Assembly: GCA_042095835.1 (NCBI GenBank)
Contig: JBELML010000010.1
Coordinates: 25,375 to 89,374, forward strand
DNA length: 64,000 nucleotides
From: DATFKA01 sp042095835
GTDB taxonomy: Bacteria; Bacteroidota; Bacteroidia; Chitinophagales; Saprospiraceae
Direction of reading: 5' to 3'
The translations under genes and the position numbers were made by a program. The notes under the pieces are model-generated. The model made no database searches. It worked only from the letters and a program-made list of their open reading frames with translations, and had not been told where the DNA came from. Shown here in pieces: positions 35,522 through 43,679 of the stretch (the first letter of the stretch is position 1; the number at the start of each line of letters is the position of its first letter).

Positions 35522-37138
35522 TTATTTTTTAGCGATGCGTGACTTAAACAACAACTGCGTATCTGGATCTAGGCGGATAGATTTCGGCACAGCTCCTCGT
35601 ATCTCTATCTTTTTTGACACCTCTTTCTCATCTATTTCTAGTTCAAAAAGTAAAAGATCTTCGCCCTTTTCATCTAGTACTTGCACCTTTAATGGAAAAG
35701 CAAATGGAGCAGCCTGCTTTTGCACTACCTCTATCGAAAGGGCATTCGTCGTGGAGTTGAAATCCCAATTCACCTGTAAGTCTGGTAAACCAGGTTGGAA
35801 AAACCACTGCTGAAAAAAAGTATCTAGTTCCTGGCCAGAAACCACCTCCATGATGTGCTTAAAATCTTCGGTATAAGCGTTGGAAAATTGATATTTCTGA
35901 TAATACCTTTTTATCCCTTTCCAAAAAACATCCGTCCCCACTTTTTGCCGAAGCATATGTAATACCCAAGCGGCTTTTTGGTAAGTATTAGTACTTAAGA
36001 CCTGATTATAATCGGTGATCGTCGTATCTACAATGGGCTGCTTGGGGTTTTGACCAGCGTAGCGAATGATATTGGTGCGATCTGTCTGTAGGCGATCAAC
36101 GAGTACATCTCTGCCGTGATTATGCTCGAAATAAAGGTGGGTAAAATAAGTAGCAAAGCCTTCACTCAACCACACGTGATGCCAATCGGCCTCAGAGGCG
36201 GAATTGCCAAACCACTGGTGGGCAATCTCATGAGCAATGAGTCCCTCGCGTTCTTCCTTACCAGTCACGCTATTCTCAAAATAGAAAATGTTCGAGGCGT
36301 TCTCCATACCTCCCCATCGAGTTTTAGATTGCACATTGGCCAATTTGGTATAGGGATAAGGCGCGACATGTGTATGGAACCAGTCGAGTACGCCCACGGC
36401 ATCATCATAATCTACAAAACCCGCTGTCCGATTTTGTGGAAAAACCCAGCTGGTCACTGGTATCTGATCTACCATGCCCGCCAATTGAACTGCAAATTCG
36501 GCAGCGCCTACCACCATCACTTTAGTTGGGAGTGGTACATCACAACGCCAGGTGGTGCGCTTGGTACCATCCAGGAGATTGGTCTCTTCTATTTTTCTAC
36601 CGGTACCTACTACCTCATATTTTGCAGGAGCATGAACAGTGAAGGCTACCGTCGCTTTCTCCGAAGGGTGATCTACAGTGGGCAACCAATGTCTAGCCCG
36701 ATTAGGCCAATTATCACCAAAAAATGTCCTTCCCCCAAACTTATTTTCACCGATGACCATACCATCCTCTGGTATCCCTTCGTAACTAATGTTAAATTGG
36801 TAGGGTTCGTTGATCAATAGATTTTTAGGTATTTCTATAAACAATTGATCTTGCCAATGTCTGTAGGCTACTTCCTGGCCATCCAGCTCCACCTGACGAA
36901 CCAACATCCCTTTCCCTGTGGTCTTTTTCACAATTAAGTCCAAGGCCAGCTCTTCGACTGCTTTTTTAAGTACAAAATCTATCCTAGCCTGACCTTTGAT
37001 CAGGTTGCTCTCATCTGATAATTCAAGTTGAAAATCGTAGTGTAGAATATCAAGGCTGGCTTTTCGCTCTAAATGCTGCTGTGCGCATAAAAAAGAGGAA
37101 AAACAGCACAGACATAGGACTAGAAAAAGGTGACGCAT
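35522..37138 (-). CDS. Secreted M1-family aminopeptidase
   Basis: 538 aa. Signal peptide ('LFLVLCLCCFSSFLCAQQ'). Exopeptidase motif 'WGGMENASN' and gluzincin motif 'IAHEIAHQWFGN' with the second Glu in 'WLSEGFATYF'. The catalytic Tyr region follows. The length covers the N-terminal beta domain and catalytic domain plus a short C-terminal beta segment, without the helical C-terminal domain of PepN. Likely a periplasmic or outer-membrane zinc aminopeptidase. The DUF6702 gene follows downstream on the same strand. Confidence 0.9.
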   Translation of the reverse strand: MRHLFLVLCLCCFSSFLCAQQHLERKASLDILHYDFQLELSDESNLIKGQARIDFVLKKAVEELALDLIVKKTTGKGMLVRQVELDGQEVAYRHWQDQLFIEIPKNLLINEPYQFNISYEGIPEDGMVIGENKFGGRTFFGDNWPNRARHWLPTVDHPSEKATVAFTVHAPAKYEVVGTGRKIEETNLLDGTKRTTWRCDVPLPTKVMVVGAAEFAVQLAGMVDQIPVTSWVFPQNRTAGFVDYDDAVGVLDWFHTHVAPYPYTKLANVQSKTRWGGMENASNIFYFENSVTGKEEREGLIAHEIAHQWFGNSASEADWHHVWLSEGFATYFTHLYFEHNHGRDVLVDRLQTDRTNIIRYAGQNPKQPIVDTTITDYNQVLSTNTYQKAAWVLHMLRQKVGTDVFWKGIKRYYQKYQFSNAYTEDFKHIMEVVSGQELDTFFQQWFFQPGLPDLQVNWDFNSTTNALSIEVVQKQAAPFAFPLKVQVLDEKGEDLLLFELEIDEKEVSKKIEIRGAVPKSIRLDPDTQLLFKSRIAKK

Positions 37139-37433
37139 CTTTTTATGCCTAAATTAAGAGGAAATTTTGATTGGAGACTAGTCCTATTTCCTATTTTTCT
37201 TCCAAATAGCTGCCGACTCCTATTTCTTCCTGCCCAAAAAATGCACTTTCACCATTCCATACTCCCTGAATACTGGCGTATTTTTCTCTTTAAAATAGAA
37301 GGATTCTATGGTGTGTTTTTTCTTTACATAAGGGGCCGTTTAGCTCGTTGGGGCACCATCAATATTCGATTTCTGATAAATAAAAGCCTACTCTAGAGGG
37401 ATCAGATTTGGATTGTTTTAATATCTTGAATAC

Positions 37434-37925
37434 ATGCTTGAGTATCATTCTTTTATAAGACAATCCATTCAACTAGCTCGGCAATCCGCCGAGAAAGGTT
37501 TTGATCCTTTTGCCGCTCTACTTGTCAAAGACGGAATGGTAGTCGCACAGACCGTAGACCAGTGTATCATTCAATCTGATCCAACCGCTCATGCAGAGTT
37601 GAGTCTCATCAGGGAATCCTGTAGAAAAGAAGGGCTTATTGATTTAGCAGGCTACACCTTGGTCGCTAATGTAGAACCCTGCCTGATGTGCTGTGGCGCT
37701 ATCCATTGGGCCAAGATAGAAAAAGTGGTATTCTCCGTTCCACAAAGTAGCTTACAAAAAACAAGTGGAGGCACACCCAAACCAAGTAGCCGAGAATTGC
37801 TAAATTTAGGTGGCCGTACAGTAGAAGTGATTGGACCTCTATTGCTAGAAGAAGGCCAAAGTATTTTAAATGAATTTGAATGGAAATCAAAACGAGACCG
37901 ACATCAGCAATACTGGAGGTCTTAG
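37434..37925 (+). CDS. Cytidine/deoxycytidylate deaminase-fold nucleoside deaminase
   Basis: 163 aa. Zinc and catalytic motifs are 'PTAHAELSLIR' (HAE) and 'EPCLMCCGAIHWAKI' (PCxxC), as in guanine deaminase and TadA-like enzymes. The start is the ATG at 37434. The 295 bp upstream (37139-37433), between it and the divergent M1 peptidase, show no ORF or clear promoter. The substrate could be guanine, another base or tRNA adenosine; it is not decidable from motifs alone, although the FDPFAALLVKDG start suits free-base deaminases. Confidence 0.85.
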   Translation: MLEYHSFIRQSIQLARQSAEKGFDPFAALLVKDGMVVAQTVDQCIIQSDPTAHAELSLIRESCRKEGLIDLAGYTLVANVEPCLMCCGAIHWAKIEKVVFSVPQSSLQKTSGGTPKPSSRELLNLGGRTVEVIGPLLLEEGQSILNEFEWKSKRDRHQQYWRS

Positions 37926-38153
37926 TCTTTACGCAGGTTTCCCATTTATCAAATAAAAACATATGAAATGAGCATGATCTTATTTAATCATAAAATCACC
38001 AAACGGTGATGATTAAAAAAGATTATGCGCAATCGAAGATTCATGAACTCCTTTAAAGTCATTAATGCGTAAGTGAATAAAGCGAAGCGGTTGCAGATGT
38101 TTAAAATTTCTGCAAAAACTTAGCTTTCAAGCATTTGCATAAATTTTAAACAC

Positions 38154-39776
38154 ATGAAATATCTCCTACATCTGATTTTATTAGCGGTCATCTTTAGTAG
38201 CTGCCAAGGCGAGCAAGCAGCAACATTAACAGAGCAACAACAACCCAATATCCTGTGGATCGTCGTGGAGGACCAATCGCCTGAGTTTTTTCCATTTTAT
38301 GGAAATGAAGTAGTACAATTACCCAATTTAGAGCGTCTGGCCGCTGAGTCCGTTATCTATGACAAAGCTTGGGCAGTCGTACCAGTTTGTGCTCCTGCCA
38401 GAAGTGGTATTGCTACGGGTATGTATCCAAGTACCTTAGGTACGCATAATATGCGCGTGTTTACCGCTTATAAACCCACGAATCAGCCAAAGATCAATAT
38501 TCCGAGCTACTCCCCTATCCCACCAGATGGCGTAAAACCATTTACGGAGTACCTGCGTAAAGCTGGTTATTATTGCACTAATAATGCAAAAGAGGATTAT
38601 AATTTCCAGACCCGCTCCTCGCAATGGGATGAAAGAGGTAGGACTGCCACCTGGAAGAACCGAGGAAAAGATCAGCCTTTTTTCTCCATCTTCAACTATG
38701 AATATTGTCATGAATCTGGAATCTGGCGCTTTGGTAAAGATTCTCTTTTTGTTGATCCGGCCGATGTACCTGTTCCACCCTATTTTCCTGACGACTCCAT
38801 TATCCGGCATGATCTAGCAGTGAACTATAGTAACTTAATACGCATTGACCGTCAAATTGGACAGATGATCGCCAAGCTGGAAGCAGATTCTCTTTTGGAC
38901 GAGACCATTATTTTCTTTTATAGCGACCACGGTGGCCCTTTCCCAAGGCATAAGCGCTCCTTGTACGAAACAGGTACAAGAGTACCCATGTTTGTTCGAT
39001 TTCCGGGAGGAGAAAGGAAAGGTGAACGGATCCAAGATATGGTCAACTTCATAGATTTAGGGCCTACTGCCTTATCTCTTGCAGGTATAGCGCCTCCGGC
39101 CGTCATGCAGGGTGTACCTTTCTTGGGCAAGTATAAACCAGCAGCGCCTAGAGCCTACAATTTTGCCACTTCTGATCGTTTCGATGGGAAATATGATCGC
39201 AAAAGGGCCGTTCGAGATCAACGCTATAAGTATATCCGCAATTTCAAACCGGAGGTACCTTATGATCTTGAAGTTAGTTATCGTCAACAGATGCCAATGA
39301 TGCGTCGACTCATGGAGTTGGATAGTCTAGAGCAACTCGAAGGAACAGCAGCTTTGTGGATGGCCGATTCTAAACCAGCAGAAGAGCTCTACGACCTAGA
39401 GCAGGATCCATATGAATTAAACAATCTGGCTGGCGAAGCAGCACAAGCCGAACGACTAGCTAGCTTCAGACAGGTATTAGAAGAATGGATTGTAGAGACT
39501 GGAGACCTAGGTGGCACAGAAGAGCAAGTACTTATTGATCGATGGTTAGTTGATCGAAAACAGCAAATCCTCCCAACACCACGCGTCACCCTTCAGGACG
39601 GGAAAGTAGAAATTCAGTGTGATCACCAAGAGGCAACTGTACTCTGGCGTACTAGTCCCGAAGCACCCTGGACAATCTACCAATCACCATTGGCGAGTAA
39701 TAGCATTACAGATACGCTCTGGACTAGAGCTACACGTATTGGCTATCAGGAATCTGATTTTACTTTTGTCCCTTAA
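38154..39776 (+). CDS. Lipoprotein sulfatase (type I, formylglycine)
   Basis: 540 aa. Lipobox at the N-terminus ('LAVIFSSCQGEQ'), so probably an outer-membrane or periplasmic lipoprotein. The sulfatase signature 'VCAPARSGIATG' has the modifiable Cys at residue 79 (C-x-P-x-R), and metal ligands lie in 'VVEDQSP' and 'FYSDHGGPFPRHK'. The last 80 residues form an extra domain. The anaerobic or aerobic maturase is not in the window. In Bacteroidota such enzymes act on sulfated polysaccharides; the target here is unknown. The 228 bp upstream hold only a weak ATCACC/GGTGAT stem-loop at 37995-38010. Confidence 0.88.
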   Translation: MKYLLHLILLAVIFSSCQGEQAATLTEQQQPNILWIVVEDQSPEFFPFYGNEVVQLPNLERLAAESVIYDKAWAVVPVCAPARSGIATGMYPSTLGTHNMRVFTAYKPTNQPKINIPSYSPIPPDGVKPFTEYLRKAGYYCTNNAKEDYNFQTRSSQWDERGRTATWKNRGKDQPFFSIFNYEYCHESGIWRFGKDSLFVDPADVPVPPYFPDDSIIRHDLAVNYSNLIRIDRQIGQMIAKLEADSLLDETIIFFYSDHGGPFPRHKRSLYETGTRVPMFVRFPGGERKGERIQDMVNFIDLGPTALSLAGIAPPAVMQGVPFLGKYKPAAPRAYNFATSDRFDGKYDRKRAVRDQRYKYIRNFKPEVPYDLEVSYRQQMPMMRRLMELDSLEQLEGTAALWMADSKPAEELYDLEQDPYELNNLAGEAAQAERLASFRQVLEEWIVETGDLGGTEEQVLIDRWLVDRKQQILPTPRVTLQDGKVEIQCDHQEATVLWRTSPEAPWTIYQSPLASNSITDTLWTRATRIGYQESDFTFVP

Positions 39777-39794
39777 GTAACGGATATAGAATTA

Positions 39795-40043
39795 GGGCAA
39801 ACGCATTAAAATAAAAACTTAAAAAGAAATAGTTGTTTCTCGAAGTTAAGTGCAAAAAAGGTCATAAGTAAAGTGCGGGAGGCCGCCTAGGCATTGTCTG
39901 AGCGGAGCGAGTTTGGCTAGGCAAGATTTTTTTGCTTCGTTTTTGTATCGAATGACAAAAATGAAGATGCTAGAGCGGTTTTGAATTGGAGTTTCAGTAA
40001 GAATTATAAAAAATTGCAGGGTAATTTTTTGGTGCGTTTGCCC
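39795..40043. mobile_element. MITE copy 2, ISAzo13-family derivative
   Basis: 249-bp element with TIRs GGGCAAACGCA / TGCGTTTGCCC, flanked by TA (39793-39794 and 40044-40045). Same orientation and structure as the copy at 9040, and more diverged: for example the hairpin loop reads 'ttgtctgagcggagc' instead of 'ctgttcgagtggaac'. It keeps the CCTAGG hairpin plus T-run. It sits 18 bp after the sulfatase stop and may provide its terminator. An ORF of 93 codons called on the minus strand across it is spurious. Confidence 0.9.
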
Positions 40044-40170
40044 TAACATAGAATAAGTCTCGCATTTTGATCGGGAAGATTCCATCAAAATCGAAAAATT
40101 ATTTTTTTGGCTGTTACTGAAAATCAATAGGAGCTGGGTCCCTACATCCAGCTCCTATATAAGATTGACC

Positions 40171-40584
40171 TTAATGTGGCAAGCGATCACGCACAGCACC
40201 ATAGACATAAGCACCTAAGATGCCTCCTAAAAGAATCAGCCCTACAATCCAGTATCCTTGCCCTAAGAGTACATACATTGGTCCAGGGCAGCAACCTGTA
40301 ATCGCCCAACCCAAACCAAAAATAGTACCTGCCATCAGGTGTCTTGGAATATGTAGCTTCATCGGTAAGTAGGTCACTACTGCATCGTTCAGGGTTTTCA
40401 TCTTGGTGCCTTTCATCAGCGCTATTATAGCTGCACCTAAAACCACCGCAGTACCAATGATACCGTACATATGGAAGCTTTCAAAACGGAACATCTCATA
40501 AATTCTGAACCAGGAAATGGCCTCTGATTTAGTCATGACAATTCCAAAAAATACACCTACACTTAGAAATGCTATATTTTTCAT
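40171..40584 (-). CDS. YeeE/YedE-family (DUF6691) membrane subunit, sulfur transport
   Basis: 137 aa, about four membrane segments. 'GLGWAITGCCPGPMYVLLGQ' carries the conserved Cys motif. It is the second, shorter half of a split YeeE/YedE pair, with the first half 15 bp upstream in the operon. Family members take up thiosulfate or related sulfur species, with conserved Cys relaying sulfur (known for TsuA). Inner membrane. Confidence 0.85.
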   Translation of the reverse strand: MKNIAFLSVGVFFGIVMTKSEAISWFRIYEMFRFESFHMYGIIGTAVVLGAAIIALMKGTKMKTLNDAVVTYLPMKLHIPRHLMAGTIFGLGWAITGCCPGPMYVLLGQGYWIVGLILLGGILGAYVYGAVRDRLPH

Positions 40585-40599
40585 TCGTTTAATAGTTAG

Positions 40600-41196
40600 T
40601 TAAGGCAATAAAAAAGGTAAAAAGAGGTGCGTCATGATCAAGCCCCCAATAAAAAATCCAATAACCGTGATCAAAGAAGGTAATTGTAGATGAGATAAGC
40701 CAGTAATGGCATGTCCTGAAGTGCAGCCACCACCGTAACGAGCTCCAAACCCCACCAGAAAACCTCCTACAATCGCCATCAAGACGCCTTTTAAGCTAGT
40801 GAAATTCAGTAATTGAGTAGGCACAAATCCGGCACCTGTAGCATCCATTTCGGGATAACTATAACCGTAGCTACCTAGCGCGGTGATAGTATCTTCTGAA
40901 ATAGCGACTGCTTCTGGACTACTCAAGAAGGTAGAAGCAATCCAACCACCAATCATGGCTCCAATCACAAAAGCGAATCGCCACCGTTCCTGTTTTAAAT
41001 CCAATTTAAAATAGTCTAAGCGCTTGCCAGCTCCTGCTACTGCACAAATGCCTCTAAAACTACTCGACACCCCAAAGCTACGCCCTAGCCAGGTCATTAA
41101 AAATACGATCAAAGCAATAGCAGCTCCTGAAGTAAACCAATGCCAGGGCTGTCTGATGACATCCAACAGCATACTTGGATTAGAAGTTAATTCCAT
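40600..41196 (-). CDS. YeeE/YedE-family sulfur transport membrane protein
   Basis: 198 aa with about five membrane segments. 'GFGARYGGGCTSGHAITGLS' carries the hallmark Cys, and 'GICAVAGAGKRLDYF' an upstream conserved stretch. It forms a pair with the downstream 137-aa subunit, together approximating one TsuA-like transporter. Start ATG at 41194-41196; a CRP/FNR-like palindrome lies about 130-145 bp upstream. Confidence 0.87.
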   Translation of the reverse strand: MELTSNPSMLLDVIRQPWHWFTSGAAIALIVFLMTWLGRSFGVSSSFRGICAVAGAGKRLDYFKLDLKQERWRFAFVIGAMIGGWIASTFLSSPEAVAISEDTITALGSYGYSYPEMDATGAGFVPTQLLNFTSLKGVLMAIVGGFLVGFGARYGGGCTSGHAITGLSHLQLPSLITVIGFFIGGLIMTHLFLPFLLP

Positions 41197-41324
41197 TGTT
41201 GTTGTTTCTATTTTCTATTTAGAATAACCATTCCATTATCTAATGGTTGATGGCCTTTCCTCTTCAATGTCCGAGTCCAGACCATCAGACAAAGACAAAA
41301 ATGACAGGAATTAAAGAAGATAAT

Positions 41325-41340
41325 GGTGACAAAAGTCACA
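41325..41340 (-). promoter_or_regulatory. CRP/FNR-like operator upstream of the YeeE/YedE operon
   Basis: On the minus strand the bases read TGTGACTTTTGTCACC, close to the TGTGA-N6-TCACA consensus of CRP-family regulators and a near-perfect palindrome (GTGAC/GTCAC around four A/T). It is about 130 bp upstream of the start codon. The regulator itself is not in the window. Confidence 0.5.
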
Positions 41341-41406
41341 AAGCACACATTGCAGCCTAGGATTATACTTTAAGCATAATTTAAAAATGCCCTAGATAAA
41401 GTAAAT

Positions 41407-41444
41407 AAAAAAAGAGCAGCCGTAAAATCAATACGTAACTGCTC
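41407..41444 (-). terminator. Terminator downstream of the second LytTR regulator
   Basis: Minus-strand stem 'gagcag/ctgctc' (41439-41444 with 41414-41419) with an inner CGTA/TACG pairing, followed on the minus strand by seven T. It lies about 200 bp after the regulator stop. The intervening stretch holds a 44-codon minus-strand ORF and a 70-codon plus-strand ORF, neither convincing. Confidence 0.7.
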
Positions 41445-41648
41445 TCATGCAAGGGAAACTGTCTGTCCTAAAAATTTTGTACTTATATTTTCTGCAATTA
41501 ATGGTACCAGGCAACGTCCTTTTTACAGCAAATCTTTGGTCGTCGTCTTTATTATGCATCATGAAGATAGAGGCAAAAAAAGTAGGAATGGGCCACTTTT
41601 CAGCGATTGGTAAGAATCAACATTTTTTTGGTAGAGAATGCTTGGGAA

Positions 41649-42383
41649 TCAGAAAATGAGGTCTTTCACTTTATCCATATATCCACGACTTACTCGGACT
41701 ACGTCCCCATTTTGCATCACCAGATCATAGCTTCCTGTATACTTATCTAAGCTTCGAATAGCGTTGATATTGACCATTGCAGAGCGGTGGACCCTTAAAA
41801 ACAGAGACGGATTAAGCTTTTCCTCCAATTTGGAGATTCCATAATTACTGAGATAATTATGCTGCGGGGTCACCAGTACAGAATAGTCTCCATCTGCTTC
41901 GACTCTGATGATATCACTCACGGCTATCGTCACCAACTTTTTCCCATTCTGGACTAGAATTCGCTCGGGATAAGTCTGCTTTTCCATAATGATAGCCTCA
42001 GCTAGTGGGCTTACCTTGGCGATGGCATTATTCTGATCTAGGCGTTCTACAGCAGCTTTAAACCGCTCTTTCGTATACGGTTTCAGTAAATAGTCGACCG
42101 CATGCACCTCGAATGCTTTCAAGGCGTATTGGTCGTATGCGGTAGAAAAGATAATGTTCGGAATTTCTTCCAGATGAGCTAATACCTCAAAACCCGTTAA
42201 GCCAGGCATTTGTATGTCTAGAAATATCAAATCAGGTTTGAATTCATTGATAACCTTTATGGCATCTACTCCATTATTCGCTTCTCCTACTACAATCAAG
42301 TCTGGAAAAGCTTGTAAATATTCTTTAATTAATTTCCTACCTGATGTTTCGTCATCGACGATGACCACTTTCTTCATCTTCAA
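41649..42383 (-). CDS. LytTR-family response regulator
   Basis: 244 aa. Receiver with D10-D11 and phospho-acceptor D56 ('LIFLDIQMPGLTGFE'), then 'FSTAYDQYA' and 'YLLKPYTKERF'. The C-terminal LytTR domain carries 'IIRVEADGDYSVLVT' and 'FLRVHRSAMVNI'. Its kinase gene is 21 bp upstream in the same operon. Start is ATG at 42381-42383; a second Met two codons on is equally possible. Candidate targets include the divergent TonB-type barrel gene at 43680. Confidence 0.92.
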   Translation of the reverse strand: MKMKKVVIVDDETSGRKLIKEYLQAFPDLIVVGEANNGVDAIKVINEFKPDLIFLDIQMPGLTGFEVLAHLEEIPNIIFSTAYDQYALKAFEVHAVDYLLKPYTKERFKAAVERLDQNNAIAKVSPLAEAIIMEKQTYPERILVQNGKKLVTIAVSDIIRVEADGDYSVLVTPQHNYLSNYGISKLEEKLNPSLFLRVHRSAMVNINAIRSLDKYTGSYDLVMQNGDVVRVSRGYMDKVKDLIF

Positions 42384-42404
42384 AGTTTATTTGGAGTAAA
42401 ATCC

Positions 42405-43481
42405 TCAAATTGCAAACTGAATCTTCAATCCCCGCGGTTGATTATCACTGATTACCATTTCACTATCATATTGCTTCTCTAGACGCAACTTGGTATTGGT
42501 CAAGCCTACACCTTCTTTGAAGAGTACGCTTTTGTCTTGTACACCAGTTCCGGTATCGGAGACCTCGAAATGTATCTTTTCGCCCTTTTTTTCTGCTTTA
42601 ATATACACTTCACCTCCTTCAATCAAGGAAGAAATGCCATGCTTGACCGAGTTCTCTACTAGAGGCTGTAAAATCATAGGTGGTATCAATGCATTCTCTA
42701 GGATTTGTGGAATATCAATTCGCACCTGCAAGCGCTCCTCAAAGCGGGCTTTTTCCAGAGACAGGTATTTCTTTATAAAATCAATTTCCTCCTGTAAGGG
42801 CACTAGATCAGAACGGCTAGCTTTTAATTGATACCGAAATAAATCAGAAAGAGTAGCAATCATCTCGCGGGTCTGTTCTTGCTCAGGAGGTAGAGAAGCA
42901 CTAATCGTGTTGAAGGTATTGTATAAAAAGTGAGGATTGAGTTGAGCTTTTAGAGCTGACAATTCACTTTTAAGTGCGGCCTCGGTTAACTGTGCTTTCA
43001 ATTTGAGGTTGCGTTGATTATTATGATAATGCTCATAGGCATGAAAAACCCCAAATTGTAATAAATAAAACAAAGCAGGTATGAAAATATCCCAAATGGA
43101 GGAAGAACCACTCAAATGCCCCCAATCCAACCAGTCTGAGATCTGATAGTAAATACGCTGACCTACAATCACAAAAAAAGGTCCAGTCACCACATGAATC
43201 AGCAACCTATATTTCAACGGCCAGTGCCCAAACTTTCTAAAAATTAGCCACCATATGATAATAGTGAGCAACAGCATAACAATGTAATGCAGTCCAGAAT
43301 ATTCCAGGAAAACCGCAGGTGTATAAAGATCACTAAGAGGAGGTTGATAATTTTGGGAAAAACTATTGATCCAAATACTCAAAGCATAGGAATAGGCAAT
43401 GAAGAAATAAAAACCCAAAACGAGTAAATATTCCTGTAGCTGAATGCCTAAAAACCGGTATTGTAATAAAGAGGAGTGCAT
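42405..43481 (-). CDS. LytS-type sensor histidine kinase
   Basis: 358 aa. Four membrane segments in the first 160 residues, a linker coiled coil, then the His_kinase motif 'LNPHFLYNTFNTISASL' and ATPase motifs 'QPLVENSVKHGISS' and 'DTGTGV...GVGLTNTKLRL'. Same architecture as the kinase at 18250, but a separate paralogue. Operon with the LytTR regulator downstream. The 198-bp gap to the divergent barrel gene should hold both promoters; no clean consensus found. Confidence 0.92.
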   Translation of the reverse strand: MHSSLLQYRFLGIQLQEYLLVLGFYFFIAYSYALSIWINSFSQNYQPPLSDLYTPAVFLEYSGLHYIVMLLLTIIIWWLIFRKFGHWPLKYRLLIHVVTGPFFVIVGQRIYYQISDWLDWGHLSGSSSIWDIFIPALFYLLQFGVFHAYEHYHNNQRNLKLKAQLTEAALKSELSALKAQLNPHFLYNTFNTISASLPPEQEQTREMIATLSDLFRYQLKASRSDLVPLQEEIDFIKKYLSLEKARFEERLQVRIDIPQILENALIPPMILQPLVENSVKHGISSLIEGGEVYIKAEKKGEKIHFEVSDTGTGVQDKSVLFKEGVGLTNTKLRLEKQYDSEMVISDNQPRGLKIQFAI

Positions 43482-43679
43482 AGTAATTGGTGTATCTCCC
43501 TACAAATAAAGCAGGATTAGCTCCTAAAATACAGTTATTTCCGTCGAATCGACAAATAAGCCGATGAATGAAGCGTCCTGCTACTCATCGATCTATTTGG
43601 TCACTCAACGGATAACACTTTTATATAAAGGCGTACTAGTGCAATTTTGAAGCATCAAGAAACAAATCACCCAAAGTTT

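Noticed and set aside
36116..36820. 234-codon plus-strand ORF opposite the M1 peptidase
   Set aside because: The minus-strand gene has complete M1 motifs; the plus-strand product has none and is a shadow.
37995..38010. ATCACC-AAAC-GGTGAT stem-loop before the sulfatase
   Set aside because: Short stem, no T-run, over 140 bp from the gene; insufficient for a terminator or operator call.
39846..40127. 93-codon minus-strand ORF
   Set aside because: It lies mostly inside MITE 2, and its counterpart at 62432-62632 is the same repeat in the IS end. It is non-coding element sequence.
41447..41659. Plus-strand 70-codon ORF and a 44-codon minus-strand ORF in the gap after the LytTR gene
   Set aside because: No family resemblance. 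The region reads as the 3' untranslated part of the regulator transcript leading to the terminator at 41407-41444.
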